Origin: Thiohalomonas sp963783235
GTDB taxonomy: Bacteria; Pseudomonadota; Gammaproteobacteria; Thiohalomonadales; Thiohalomonadaceae
Assembly: GCA_963783235.1 (NCBI GenBank)
Contig: CAWAMN010000002.1
Span: 806,001 to 870,000, forward strand
Reading direction: 5' to 3'
Length of the DNA: 64,000 bases
The notes beneath the pieces were generated by a model, which worked only from the letters and a program-made list of their open reading frames with translations, did no database searches and was not told the origin of the DNA. Numbering within the stretch: position 1 is the first letter of the stretch; each line of letters opens with the position of its first letter. Shown here piece by piece: positions 25,931 to 34,601 of this stretch. The translations under genes were made by a program, and so were the position numbers.

Positions 25931-26326
25931 CTAGCGTTTCGAGTACTGCGGACGCTTGCGGGCTTTGTGCAGGCCGACTTTCTTGCGCTCGACCTCGCGG
26001 GCGTCGCGGGTCAGGAAGCCGCGCTTGCGAAGCGAACCGCGCAGGGATTCGTCGTATTTCACCAGCGCACGGGCGATGGCGTGGCGAATGGCACCGGCCT
26101 GGCCGCTGCCGCCGCCGCCGCGGACGGTGACGTTGACGTCGAACTTCCCGATCAGTTCGACCTCTTCAAGCGGCTGGCGCACGATCATGCGAGCGGTCTC
26201 GCGACCGAAGTATTCGTCGAGTCCCCGACGGTTGACCGTGATGTTGCCGCTGCCCGGCACCAGGAAGGCGCGAGCATTGGAGGTTTTGCGACGCCCGGTG
26301 CTGATTTGATTCTGTTTCTCTGCCAT
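25931..26326 (-). CDS. rpsI: 30S ribosomal protein S9
   Basis: A 131-residue S9: GRRKTSNARAFLVPGSGNIT near the start, GGGGSGQAGAIRHAIARALV in the middle, and the RNA-binding tail HKARKRPQYSKR that reaches the P-site tRNA. It follows rplM by 24 bp, the standard rplM-rpsI operon order. Confidence 0.98.
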   Translation of the reverse strand: MAEKQNQISTGRRKTSNARAFLVPGSGNITVNRRGLDEYFGRETARMIVRQPLEEVELIGKFDVNVTVRGGGGSGQAGAIRHAIARALVKYDESLRGSLRKRGFLTRDAREVERKKVGLHKARKRPQYSKR

Positions 26327-26350
26327 GGCTCTGACTTCTTTCCGTACTCT

Positions 26351-26779
26351 TTAGAGTTCCAGCGCCTTCGGCTGCTGGGCGGTGTGCTTGTGCTCCGGCC
26401 CGGCGTAGACCTTCAGCTTGCGGAACATGGCGCGGCCGAGTGGATTCTTCGGCAGCATGCCCTTGACTGCGTGCTGAATGACCCGCTCGGGAGCCTTCAC
26501 GATCAGCTTTTCAAAGTTGATCGACTTGATGCCACCCGGAAATCCGGTGTGGTGGTGATACATCTTGTCTGCAGCCTTGCGACCGGTCACGCGCACCTTT
26601 TCGGCGTTGACGACAACAATGTAGTCGCCCGTATCCACGTGAGGTGTATATACCGGCTTATGCTTGCCACGCAGGCGCTTCGCGATTTCGGTCGCGAGCC
26701 GACCCAGCGTTTTGCCGGCGGCATCGACCACATACCAATCGCGCTCGACGGTCTGCGGCTTCGCACTAAACGTCTTCAT
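26351..26779 (-). CDS. rplM: 50S ribosomal protein L13
   Basis: A 142-residue L13: MKTFSAKPQTVERDWYVVDA, GKTLGRLATEIAKRLRGKHK, VVNAEKVRVTGRKAADKMYH and GMLPKNPLGRAMFRKLKVYA. First gene of the rplM-rpsI operon, with a ~190-nt leader from the promoter near 27000. In E. coli L13 represses its own operon; the leader hairpin here suggests control at the RNA level. Confidence 0.98.
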   Translation of the reverse strand: MKTFSAKPQTVERDWYVVDAAGKTLGRLATEIAKRLRGKHKPVYTPHVDTGDYIVVVNAEKVRVTGRKAADKMYHHHTGFPGGIKSINFEKLIVKAPERVIQHAVKGMLPKNPLGRAMFRKLKVYAGPEHKHTAQQPKALEL

Positions 26780-26876
26780 CCCAAATGCTCCAGAAAAATA
26801 GAGACGGGTCCCGAAAAAAGAAGCGGAATCCTACATGAACGAGGGCCGCGCATCAAGGGCTGCGTGGCCCAAAAAT

Positions 26877-26913
26877 AAAAAAGGCGCGGCTAAAGGGGGA
26901 TTATGCCGCGCCG
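26877..26913 (-). promoter_or_regulatory. Terminator-like leader hairpin upstream of rplM
   Basis: On the minus strand GGCGCGGC...GCCGCGCC (8-bp perfect GC stem, 14-nt loop) is followed by TTTTTTATTTTTGGG. It lies between the promoter and rplM, so it would act on the rplM-rpsI transcript itself as an attenuator, or else ends a separate short RNA. Confidence 0.6.
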
Positions 26914-26977
26914 AAGATTCCACCAAAGGAGGATGGAGGAGTCTTGCGATTGACCATCGGGCCAATCAGTTATCGCT

Positions 26978-27005
26978 AATATAGCAATATTCTCACGAAT
27001 GTCAA
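26978..27005 (-). promoter_or_regulatory. Sigma-70 promoter of rplM-rpsI
   Basis: Minus strand: consensus -35 TTGACA (27005-27000), 16-nt spacer, -10 TATATT (26983-26978), predicted start near 26971. It gives a leader of about 190 nt before the rplM ATG. Confidence 0.75.
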
Positions 27006-27195
27006 CTCCGTGATTTTTCGGAAAGAAATCCCCAAACCGGGGGCTAAGGTTGGGAGTGAAATATGGGGTTCCAGCCACTTGCAAAGCGGTGGCGATGGAT
27101 AAGACTTTGGATAAGGGAAACTTGAGTAATTCGCTCAGGCTTGCGGCGGAAAAGGACGCCGCGGGAGGAATCGCTCCTAAACCAGGAGGTGCACT

Positions 27196-27585
27196 ATGAA
27201 ACGCCTGATAGCACTAACCGCGATGTTGGGAATGACGGCAGGGGCTTATGCATCGAACGGGATGGTACCGCTCGCCGAAGACAACCATTCCCTTTACGGG
27301 TCCGTAATCGCAGACCTTCAACTGCAGCGGAGGGTGGAAATCGCCGAGGAGCAGCCGCTGCCGGTCGAATCCAGTTCTCCCGTTGAGCCGTATTGGGGTG
27401 ATCTGTACGGGAGCGTATTGATTGACGTCGGTACGGATCCCTTCAACTTTGGCGAAGGGGAGCGTGACTTCGTGCAGGGTGAACTGCCCGAGGGTTACGG
27501 CGACTTCTATTCCGGCGATACCTACGGAAGCATCATTTGGGAAACCGGAACCGATCCCTACAATTTCCTCGAAGGGGAGCAGTAG
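27196..27585 (+). CDS. Small exported protein with YGS...GTDP.NF repeats
   Basis: A 129-residue protein with a Sec signal peptide (MKRLIALTAMLGMTAGAYAS, cut after Ala-19/Ser-20) and a strong ribosome site (AGGAGGTGCACT). The mature part is acidic and carries a degenerate repeat: LYGSVIADL at 33-41, LYGSVLIDVGTDPFNFGEGE at 70-89 and TYGSIIWETGTDPYNFLEGE at 109-128. I recognise no family. The repeats and acidity suggest a small periplasmic or surface beta-structure, but that is inference. Confidence 0.8.
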   Translation: MKRLIALTAMLGMTAGAYASNGMVPLAEDNHSLYGSVIADLQLQRRVEIAEEQPLPVESSSPVEPYWGDLYGSVLIDVGTDPFNFGEGERDFVQGELPEGYGDFYSGDTYGSIIWETGTDPYNFLEGEQ

Positions 27586-27627
27586 TTACCGGCATCGGCC
27601 AGTAGCAGGCAGCACGATAATAACGAC

Positions 27628-27654
27628 GGGGCGGCCTCCGGGTCGCCCTTTTTT
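27628..27654 (+). terminator. Rho-independent terminator
   Basis: GGGCGGCC TCC GGGTCGCCC (stem with one bulge) followed by TTTTTT, 43 nt after the stop of the small repeat protein. Confidence 0.85.
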
Positions 27655-27703
27655 GTGACCGGCCTAATGGTCCGGGGCAGTCAGGAACCCGCAAAATGCG
27701 GGC

Positions 27704-29437
27704 ATGCGCACTTTACCTCTCTCCCTGATCTTCCTGTCCCTTTTGCTCCAGGGTTGCACGACAACCCCGCCTCGCAGCGAAGAGCCTGCAAACGGATCGC
27801 CTGTATTCCGGGAGGTCTCGAGCCTGGCTCGGCGCCTAGTGTCCAAAACTCCCGTCAAGGGGCTAAGCCTCGTGCTCGTGGATGAGAGTGGCGTCATCGG
27901 TGCCGCCGGTTTCGGGGATGCCGATCCCGCGGAGAAAATATCGGCAACGGAGCACACGGTCTACCGGGCGGGTTCTCTCGCCAAACTTTTTACGGCAACG
28001 GCGATCATGCAATTGTCGGAACGGGGGCGCCTCGACATTGATAATTCGGTCAACCGATACCTTCCGGCGTTCGCCATCCCCGAGCGCTTGGCACAGGGCC
28101 GGCCGATCACCGCGCGTGACCTGTTGAGTCACCAATCGGGATTGCCGTGTGATATCGACCAGGGGATGTGGAGCCGAACGCCGTTCCAGAAAGTGGTTGA
28201 GCGATTAAGGGCCGAAGTGGCGCCCTATCCGCCCGGATACGTCACGTCCTATTCCAACGTCGGCTACAGCGTGCTGGGCGATGTGGTTCAAAACGTGACG
28301 GGCGAGGCTTTCGACCGTTACCTCGAGCGCGAAGTGCTCAAACCTTTGGATATGGGCTCGACCGGCTATGCCACCGATGCGCCCGAAGGGGTCGCCCGAG
28401 GCTATCGTCACGGAAAGCCCGGGGAACTCCTCCCGATTCGCGATACCCCGGCCATGGGTCTTTATACCACCGCCTCCGACCTGGGCCGCTATCTCAATTG
28501 GCTTCTGAGTGATGAGGACACCGTCCTTTCCCGCACCGCCCGCGAGGCGATGTGGACACCGCAGAACGAGGATATCGCCCTCGACTTTGATTCCCGCGTG
28601 GGGCTGGCCTGGCTTCTGGACGAAGGGCGGCTGGGCTATGCCGGCCGTGTCGCCCGCCACGGAGGCCATACGCCCCGTTTCACCGCCGAGATTGCGGTCC
28701 TTCCGGACCACCGCCTGGGTGTGGCTGTTCTGGCCAACTCAGGCAATGCCGAAGGGGTAATCCGGTTGCTCGCGGAACGGGCGCTCGGTATCGCCCTTAA
28801 GGCAAAAAAGGGGCTGCAACCGCCACCTGCGGCAAAGCCGCCGGCCGTTGACCAACACCCGATCCCGAAAGAGGCTGCAGGGCGCTACGCCTCCGAGTTC
28901 GGGATCCTGCGAATCGAGCCGATTGCCAAGCGTATCCATACCGAGACGCTAAAGCGCTCTTTCCCCCTGGTCAGTTACGCTGACGGTAGCTTTGGGGCGG
29001 ATCCCAGGGCGCTGGTCCGAGCCCGGGATCCACGGCTCCGTGCCCTGGCCAAAATCCGGCTTACGGTACGCCGGAAGAATGAGCGCCAATTCCTGCTCGC
29101 GTATGTGGGCAATAGAATCCAACTTTTCGGTGAACGCGTTCCGGCACTGAAGGACGAGGATAGAGCCTGGCAGACCCGCCTTGGCAACTACCGCGTCGCC
29201 AATGCCGATGCAAAGTTTCCCGTGGAGGAGTTGGCCTTAAGCCAGCGCGAGGCCACGCTCTACCTCCAATACCGGCTCCCGGCGGTTTCCAAACAGCTGA
29301 TCCTCCGGCCCGTTGCACCCATCGATGAAAACCACGCGATCACGCTGGGGGTCGGGCGCTCCCGCGAAGTGCTCACGGTCGACGAGGGGACGGAAACGCT
29401 TCGCTTTTCCGGATACCGGGCAGTCCGGGTCAATTAG
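27704..29437 (+). CDS. Serine hydrolase lipoprotein (class C beta-lactamase/PBP4* family)
   Basis: A 577-residue lipoprotein: signal ending LLLQGCTTT (Cys-18). The penicillin-binding fold is marked by SLAK (nucleophile Ser, in YRAGSLAKLFTATAIMQLSE), the YSN motif (SYSNVGYSVLGDVVQNVTG) and HGGHTPRF in place of KTG. Residues ~390-577 form an extra C-terminal beta domain, as in many esterase/peptidase relatives. Likely an envelope peptidase or esterase rather than a drug-resistance enzyme. It has its own transcript after the preceding terminator. Confidence 0.9.
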   Translation: MRTLPLSLIFLSLLLQGCTTTPPRSEEPANGSPVFREVSSLARRLVSKTPVKGLSLVLVDESGVIGAAGFGDADPAEKISATEHTVYRAGSLAKLFTATAIMQLSERGRLDIDNSVNRYLPAFAIPERLAQGRPITARDLLSHQSGLPCDIDQGMWSRTPFQKVVERLRAEVAPYPPGYVTSYSNVGYSVLGDVVQNVTGEAFDRYLEREVLKPLDMGSTGYATDAPEGVARGYRHGKPGELLPIRDTPAMGLYTTASDLGRYLNWLLSDEDTVLSRTAREAMWTPQNEDIALDFDSRVGLAWLLDEGRLGYAGRVARHGGHTPRFTAEIAVLPDHRLGVAVLANSGNAEGVIRLLAERALGIALKAKKGLQPPPAAKPPAVDQHPIPKEAAGRYASEFGILRIEPIAKRIHTETLKRSFPLVSYADGSFGADPRALVRARDPRLRALAKIRLTVRRKNERQFLLAYVGNRIQLFGERVPALKDEDRAWQTRLGNYRVANADAKFPVEELALSQREATLYLQYRLPAVSKQLILRPVAPIDENHAITLGVGRSREVLTVDEGTETLRFSGYRAVRVN

Positions 29438-29506
29438 CCCGCGGTTGACTCGCCCAAGAGCGGGGGCAGACAAAAGGACCGTTTCCGCCGCGAACATCCG
29501 TTCGCC

Positions 29507-30214
29507 TCAGGAGGCGGTCACCGCCTCGCACCAGCGATTCATGACCGCCTCCCGCAGGCGGTTGAGTCGCCCGTGGAAGAAGTGATCGGCATCGGCCATC
29601 CAACGGTACTCCGGGCGCTTCGGTTGCTCATGCACCCACTTCGAGACCTGCTGCGGCTCGATAATGTCGTCACGCCCCCCCTGCACCACCATCCAGGGCA
29701 CCTCCACCGAGGGGACTTCCGAGAAGTCGAACATGCTGACGGGAGGAGCCACCAGCAGCAGACGCTCGGCGCCCGCCTCGCGGTGACCGCGGACGGCCAC
29801 ATAAGCTCCGAAAGAGAAACCCGCCAGCCACAGCGGTGCCTGAGGATAGCGTTCGCGGAAATAACGGACGACGGCCAGCAGGTCCTCGGTCTCCCCGCGT
29901 CCGTGATCAAAACGACCGGCACTTTTGCCCACGCCACGGAAGTTGAAGGTGACACTGAGCAGGCCCATGTCGTTGAAGGTTTCCGCCAGAATATGCACCA
30001 CCTTGTTCTTCATGCTGCCCCCGTAAAGTGGATGGGGGTGGCAGATTATGGCGATGGGCCGGGAATCCTCGTAACAGTCGGGACAGGAGGTCAGTACCTC
30101 GACAGGTCCGGCCGGGCCGTCGATGAGTAGCTCTTCGCCGGAACAGACATCCTCTTCCAGGCCGTCGTAAAGATGCCGCTCCTGGAGTTCCGAAAAATAA
30201 AAGTCGTCCGCCAT
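29507..30214 (-). CDS. Alpha/beta hydrolase (CocE/YghX-like, dienelactone-hydrolase type)
   Basis: A 235-residue cytoplasmic hydrolase: IAIICHPHPLYGGSMKNKVV (oxyanion region), TFNFRGVGKSAGRFDHGRGE, nucleophile elbow WLAGFSFGAYVAVRG (GxSxG), VVQGGRDDII (Asp) and ADHFFHG (His), a full catalytic triad. This subfamily is common in proteobacteria without a known substrate. Convergent with the serine hydrolase gene. Confidence 0.9.
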   Translation of the reverse strand: MADDFYFSELQERHLYDGLEEDVCSGEELLIDGPAGPVEVLTSCPDCYEDSRPIAIICHPHPLYGGSMKNKVVHILAETFNDMGLLSVTFNFRGVGKSAGRFDHGRGETEDLLAVVRYFRERYPQAPLWLAGFSFGAYVAVRGHREAGAERLLLVAPPVSMFDFSEVPSVEVPWMVVQGGRDDIIEPQQVSKWVHEQPKRPEYRWMADADHFFHGRLNRLREAVMNRWCEAVTAS

Positions 30215-30336
30215 AGTCTCCGCGCCGATGATTCGGCGTCGCTCCTGATTATTGGATTATCGTTCATTCGAGGGTGTGTAAATGCTGCGGGCCGGGAAGG
30301 TATCGGGCGTTTTCGCCTCTTTTACCTCTGTGGATT

Positions 30337-30642
30337 TCAGATCCGCAGTCGTTGGACCGGCTGGCCGCCGATCAGATGTTCATCGATGATCGCGTCGATA
30401 TCCTCCCGATCCACATAGGTGTACCAGACGCCTTCGGGGTAGACGACGATCACCGGTCCCTGATTGCAGCGGTCCAGACAACCGGCATTATTGATGCGAA
30501 TACCGCCCTTTCCCGCCAGTCCCAACGCCTTCACCCGCTGTTTGGCATGGTCGCGCAGCTTTTGTGCGCCGAATTCGGCACAGCAACCGCCCGCTTCACG
30601 GCGATTCGTGCAGAAGAAGACGTGATGTTTGTAATAGGACAT
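30337..30642 (-). CDS. Thioredoxin-like [2Fe-2S] ferredoxin
   Basis: A 101-residue protein: MSYYKHHVFFCTNRREAGGC, then RINNAGCLDRCNQGPVIVVY and GVWYTYVDREDIDAIIDEHL. Four cysteines (FFC, GGCC, GC, RC) match the NuoE/[2Fe-2S] Shethna-type ferredoxin pattern. The open frame continues to 31728, but the homologous N-terminus is at 30642. Divergent from the GlcF-like gene, with which it may share electron-transfer chemistry, though this is not shown. Confidence 0.92.
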   Translation of the reverse strand: MSYYKHHVFFCTNRREAGGCCAEFGAQKLRDHAKQRVKALGLAGKGGIRINNAGCLDRCNQGPVIVVYPEGVWYTYVDREDIDAIIDEHLIGGQPVQRLRI

Positions 30643-30798
30643 TTCCGGCCTCTGCGATAGGCAAGCGCATGAATTCGGGGTGAGCGGGCGCTGTATTCGG
30701 CTTCGCACTGCACGGGAAGCGGCGAATCCGCTAAAATCCCGCGATTCTACCACACGCCGATTGGCATCCCGCCCCGGCTGCAACCGTTCACGGATAGT

Positions 30799-32037
30799 TT
30801 GGACCCGAAACCCACAATCGAAAAACTTGCCGACCGCTGCGTGCTGTGCGGCCTCTGTCTGCCGCACTGCCCCACCTACCGGGCCAGCCACAGCGAGGCC
30901 GAGTCGCCGCGCGGGCGGATCTCGCTGATCCTCGCCCTCGCCCGGGGTGAACTGCAAGCCGACGCGGCTTTGGCGAGCCACCTGAACAGTTGCCTGGCCT
31001 GTCGGGCCTGTGAAGCCATGTGCCCTTCGGAAGTGCGCTACGGCCGCCTTATCGTGGCCGGGCGCGCCCTCCTGCGCACGGAGCGCCCGGTTAGCAAGCG
31101 CCCGCAAACCCCTTCCCTGCTGGGCAAAGACAATCTGGCCGGCCGTGCGCTTCGCGGGGCGATGCGGGCCTACCGGGCCAGCGGCCTGAAGCCGGTCGCC
31201 TCCCGCATACTCGGCGACAGCTCTTTCGGCCGGCTCAACCGACTGGTGCCGGATGCCGGGCGCAGTGGCCCGCTCCCCGACTTCAGCCCGGCAAGAGGGC
31301 AGCCGCGGGGCCAAGTGGTGCTGTTCGCCGGCTGCACCGGAAAGGTACTGGAGCCCGAGACGCTCGAGGCCGCCGTGCATCTGTTGAACCGTGTCGGCTA
31401 TGACGTGCATGTGCCCAAGGCGTCGATGTGCTGCGGGGCGCTTGATCTCCATGCCGGAGATACGGGCGGAGCGGAAGGGGCAATGCGGCGCACGGCGGGA
31501 TTGCTGGCGAAATATGATGCCGATGCGGTCATCGGGATAGCCAGCGGCTGCACCGGCGTACTTGCCGAGTTCGAGAACTGGATCGGCCCCGAGGCGGAGC
31601 GGCTTCGGGGGCGTGTGCACGAGATCACCGCGTTTCTCGCCGCTGAGCTGTTCCAGGGGCTGCGGGCGGCTACCCCCGAGGGGCCAGTGGCGGTCCACGA
31701 ACCTTGCAGTCAGAGAAACGTGCTGCATGGGGCGGGCGATACCGGGCGCTTCCTTGAGCGCCTGGGAATCTCATCGCCCCCCTTGCCGGGCAATGACCAG
31801 TGCTGCGGCGCCGCCGGTGAATACATGCTCACACACCCGGAAACCGCCGATGCGCTGCGAAGCCCCAAGGTGCAGGCCCTGGAAGAGCTGGGAGTGCGCT
31901 ATCTGGTCAGCGCCAATGTGGGCTGCGCCTTGCATATCGGTGCCGGTGCCCGTGAGGCGGGTCTGAAGACCGAGGTCTTGCACCCGGTAGTACTCGCCGA
32001 ACGCCTTCTGGCGAAAGCCGAGCGCGGAGAACGGTAG
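30799..32037 (+). CDS. glcF: Glycolate oxidase iron-sulfur subunit-like protein (GlcF)
   Basis: A 412-residue Fe-S protein: CVLCGLCLPHCPTYR and CLACRACEAMCPSEVRYG are the two 4Fe-4S motifs; two cysteine-rich domains follow (LFAGCTGKVLEPETLEA...CCGALDLHAGD and HEPCSQRN...DQCCGAAGEYMLTHPETAD). It passes electrons from a flavoprotein partner, but no glcD/glcE gene is adjacent, so the partner is elsewhere. The start appears to be TTG (GGATAG just before); there is no better in-frame codon. Confidence 0.85.
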   Translation: MDPKPTIEKLADRCVLCGLCLPHCPTYRASHSEAESPRGRISLILALARGELQADAALASHLNSCLACRACEAMCPSEVRYGRLIVAGRALLRTERPVSKRPQTPSLLGKDNLAGRALRGAMRAYRASGLKPVASRILGDSSFGRLNRLVPDAGRSGPLPDFSPARGQPRGQVVLFAGCTGKVLEPETLEAAVHLLNRVGYDVHVPKASMCCGALDLHAGDTGGAEGAMRRTAGLLAKYDADAVIGIASGCTGVLAEFENWIGPEAERLRGRVHEITAFLAAELFQGLRAATPEGPVAVHEPCSQRNVLHGAGDTGRFLERLGISSPPLPGNDQCCGAAGEYMLTHPETADALRSPKVQALEELGVRYLVSANVGCALHIGAGAREAGLKTEVLHPVVLAERLLAKAERGER

Positions 32038-32099
32038 GCCAGGTAGCTGTTCGTAACCTCGCCAGGCTGCCTGCGGTAAGAACGGGCATTCGCCCGACA

Positions 32100-32425
32100 G
32101 GTGGGCTCTCACGGCTCGACAGACATTCGCCCACGGGGTGGGCTCCTACAGGAACGGCCGGTATTCGTCCGTCGGGGTGGGCTCCTACGGCACCGGCAGG
32201 GATTCGCCCAGTGTGGGCTCCTGGGACACCGGCGAGATTCGCCCACGGGGTGGGCTCCTACAGGAGCGGCCGGTATTCGTCCGTCGGGGTGGTTCCTACG
32301 GCACCGGCAGGGATTCGCCCAGTGTGCGCTCCTGGGACACCGGCGAGATTCGCCCACGGGGTGGGCTCCTACAGGAGCGGCCGGTATTCGTCCGTCGGGG
32401 TGGGCTCCTACAGTGGGCTTACTAC
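32100..32425. repeat. Higher-order tandem repeat array built on GTGGGCTCCTAC
   Basis: Units of 34-39 bp, each starting (G)GGGTGGGCTCCT, are arranged in a 111-112-bp supercycle (GGGGTGGG starts at 32135, 32247 and 32358). Within a supercycle the variants are ...CTACAGGAGCGGCCGG, ...CTACGGCACCGGCAGG and ...CTGGGACACCGGCGAG. It resembles REP-type GTAGGAGC sequences of pseudomonads and ends just upstream of coq7. An open reading frame across it is incidental. Confidence 0.88.
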
Positions 32426-32492
32426 CGTCGGTGGCTTATCCTATCGGCATCGGCCCACACTCCTAATAACCAGTCCCGACAGAGCGACGACT

Positions 32493-33131
32493 ATGCGCAA
32501 CTACAGCCCCCTTGATCGTATCCTCATGAACGTGGATATCGGTGTACGGACCCTGTTCGGCAAGCCGATCATCACCGAGCGCCCAGACCCCTCCGAGTCC
32601 GAATCGGAAGGGGAGTTGAGCGAAGCCGATCGCGAATTGGCGGGGCGTCTGATGCGCATCAACCACGCGGGTGAGGTTTCGGCCCAGGGCCTCTATCAGG
32701 GGCAATCACTGACCGCGCGTTTGCCGAAAGTCCGGAAAGAGATGGAGCGGGCGGCGCTGGAGGAAAACGATCACCTGGAGTGGTGCGAACGCCGCGCCCG
32801 GGAAATGGGGACCCACGTCAGCTATCTGAATCCGCTGTGGTACGCCGGTTCAGTGACTATCGGGGCGATTGCCGGTGCCGCTGGCGATAAATGGAGCCTG
32901 GGCTTCGTTGTCGAGACCGAACGGCAGGTGGTGCGCCATTTGGAGGGACACCTGAAGCAGCTTCCCCACCACGATCAGAAAAGCCGTGCCGTTCTCGAAC
33001 AGATGAAGGACGACGAGGCCAAACACGCCGGAGTGGCCCAGCGCGCCGGCGGTGCCGAACTGCCTTTTCCGGTCAAGAAGCTCATGCAGCTCACCTCGAG
33101 GATGATGACCCGCACGGCTTATTGGATTTAA
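32493..33131 (+). CDS. coq7: Demethoxyubiquinone hydroxylase (Coq7)
   Basis: A 212-residue di-iron monooxygenase that makes the last hydroxylation of ubiquinone synthesis. MRINHAGEVSAQGLYQGQ gives the first EVSA Glu, EENDHLEWCERR the ExxH, and VVETERQVVRHLEGHL and DDEAKHAGVAQRAG the second half of the carboxylate bridge. The start at 32493 (MRNYSPLDRILMNVDIGV) matches homologues; the open frame before it belongs to the repeat array. Confidence 0.95.
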   Translation: MRNYSPLDRILMNVDIGVRTLFGKPIITERPDPSESESEGELSEADRELAGRLMRINHAGEVSAQGLYQGQSLTARLPKVRKEMERAALEENDHLEWCERRAREMGTHVSYLNPLWYAGSVTIGAIAGAAGDKWSLGFVVETERQVVRHLEGHLKQLPHHDQKSRAVLEQMKDDEAKHAGVAQRAGGAELPFPVKKLMQLTSRMMTRTAYWI

Positions 33132-33316
33132 ACCACGGGGAGCACGGGGAAACGGGGATTTAAATTCTCTTCTGCACCGTCCTAGCATGTGGGGCATAGC
33201 CCTCTGGCGGCGGTATCGCCGTGAAGAAAAATCGCGCCGGGGGCGGCGCTCCCACCCGTCAACCGAGGGCGCCGCAAGAGTTTCCCCCTGTGCTCCCCGT
33301 GTCCCCCGTGGTTTGA
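33131..33316. repeat. Inverted CCACGGGG repeats between coq7 and speD
   Basis: AAACCACGGGGAGCACGGGG right after coq7 is inverted near 33284-33316 as CCTGTGCTCCCCGTG plus CCCCCGTGGTTT. About 130 bp lie between, with no ORF of note. Similar CCACGG-nACACGG repeats are common between bacterial genes. Confidence 0.7.
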
Positions 33317-34123
33317 TCAGAACCCGCCCGGCATCTTGGCGATGTTCCGCCCGTAGAAGATCTCGAGCATTTCCCGCTGCAGACGGCGCCGAATTTTTTT
33401 GCCCTCCTGTGGTGCCAAATCGCCCTCATCAACGCCGAACAGGTAGTTGTTCAGCTCAAACTCCCTGAGCATCATCTTGGTGTGAAAGATGTTCTCCTGA
33501 TAGACGTTCACATCGATCATCTGGTAACGGTCAATGGTGTCTTTGGAGAGATAATTCTGAATCGAGCTGATTTTATGGTCGATAAAGTGCTTCTTGCCAC
33601 GCACATCGCGGGTGAAGCCGCGCACCCGGTAATCCATGGTGACGATATCGGACTCGAAGCTGTGGATCAGGTAGTTGAGGGCCTTCAGCGGTGAGATGCG
33701 ACCGCAGGTAGAGACATCGATATCGGCCCGGAAGGTGCTGATTCCATTCTCCGGATGGCTCTCCGGATAGGTGTGCACCGTGATATGGCTCTTGTCGAGG
33801 TGGGCCACCACGGCATCCGGCAGCGGACCGGGCCCCTCGTTGTTCATCAACTCTTCGGACATCACCGGCTCCTCGGAGATGAGGATGGTGACGCTGGCCC
33901 CCTGGGGCTCATAGTCCTGGTGGGCAATATTGAGGATATTGGCGCCGATGATGTTGGAGACATCGGTGAGGATATTGGTGAGCCGTTCGGCGTTGTACTC
34001 CTCGTCGATGTACTCAATGTATTCTTTGCGCTGCGCTTCGTTCTGCGCAAAGCAGACATCGTAAATATTAAAGCTCAGGGTTTTGGTCAGATTGTTGAAC
34101 CCGTGCAGCTTGATGCGCTTCAT
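33317..34123 (-). CDS. speD: S-adenosylmethionine decarboxylase proenzyme
   Basis: A 268-residue class 1A (E. coli type) AdoMet decarboxylase, which supplies the aminopropyl donor for spermidine. MKRIKLHGFNNLTKTLSFNI opens it; HLDKSHITVHTYPESHPE holds the Lys-Ser autocleavage site that creates the pyruvoyl group; STCGRISPLKALNYLIHSFE, RVRGFTRDVRGKKHFIDHKI and VNVYQENIFHTKMMLREFEL match throughout. The start at 34123 is chosen over 34138 by homology. speE is not in the window. Confidence 0.96.
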   Translation of the reverse strand: MKRIKLHGFNNLTKTLSFNIYDVCFAQNEAQRKEYIEYIDEEYNAERLTNILTDVSNIIGANILNIAHQDYEPQGASVTILISEEPVMSEELMNNEGPGPLPDAVVAHLDKSHITVHTYPESHPENGISTFRADIDVSTCGRISPLKALNYLIHSFESDIVTMDYRVRGFTRDVRGKKHFIDHKISSIQNYLSKDTIDRYQMIDVNVYQENIFHTKMMLREFELNNYLFGVDEGDLAPQEGKKIRRRLQREMLEIFYGRNIAKMPGGF

Positions 34124-34202
34124 CGACGACTCCACCACTTAAAGGCACTTCTGGAAAAATGTAAACCGCCCACAGCGCTGGCCGGGAGGCGGCGGCGGGC
34201 GA

Positions 34203-34601
34203 TTATCCCAGATTTCCAGCCAGAGGGGGATGGTAAATCATTTGTACCGTACTGCCGGCGGGATCGAGGCAGTAGAAGCTCCGCGCACCATCCCGGTGAG
34301 TCCGCGGCTCCGTCTTCATGGGTACACCGTGCCCCTGAAGCCAGGCAAACCAGGCATCGACATCGTCCGGGCGTTCAAGAATGAAACCCAGATGATCCAG
34401 CCGCTGTGGGCCATCAAAGGCTTTGTTCAACCGATGAAGCGCCAGATTGTCGCTTCCGGAGGTGAGATAAACGCTTTTCTCATCAGGCCGCCACTCGACC
34501 TCCATGCCCATCAGTTCGACGTAAAAGCGCTCACACGCGGCCAGATCGGCCACAAACAGGGCGATGTGGCGCATACCGGTTGTCGGGCGGGGTTTCTCCA
34601 T
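34203..34601 (-). CDS. VOC-family (glyoxalase-like) protein
   Basis: A 132-residue single VOC domain pair: MRHIALFVADLAACERFYVE, MGMEVEWRPDEKSVYLTSGS, LDHLGFILERPDDVDAWFAW and FYCLDPAGSTVQMIYHP. His near residue 12 and Glu/His in the later strands are candidate metal ligands. Substrate unknown; glyoxalase I activity is not assured. The ATG at 34601 is used; upstream is the OsmC gene on the same strand. Confidence 0.85.
   Translation of the reverse strand: MEKPRPTTGMRHIALFVADLAACERFYVELMGMEVEWRPDEKSVYLTSGSDNLALHRLNKAFDGPQRLDHLGFILERPDDVDAWFAWLQGHGVPMKTEPRTHRDGARSFYCLDPAGSTVQMIYHPPLAGNLG

Noticed and set aside
26890..27084. 64-codon minus ORF upstream of rplM
   Set aside because: It spans the promoter and the hairpin, so it is unlikely to be translated.
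32100..32425. Possible CRISPR array
   Set aside because: Spacers are not unique, units are of mixed length within a supercycle, and there are no cas genes nearby.
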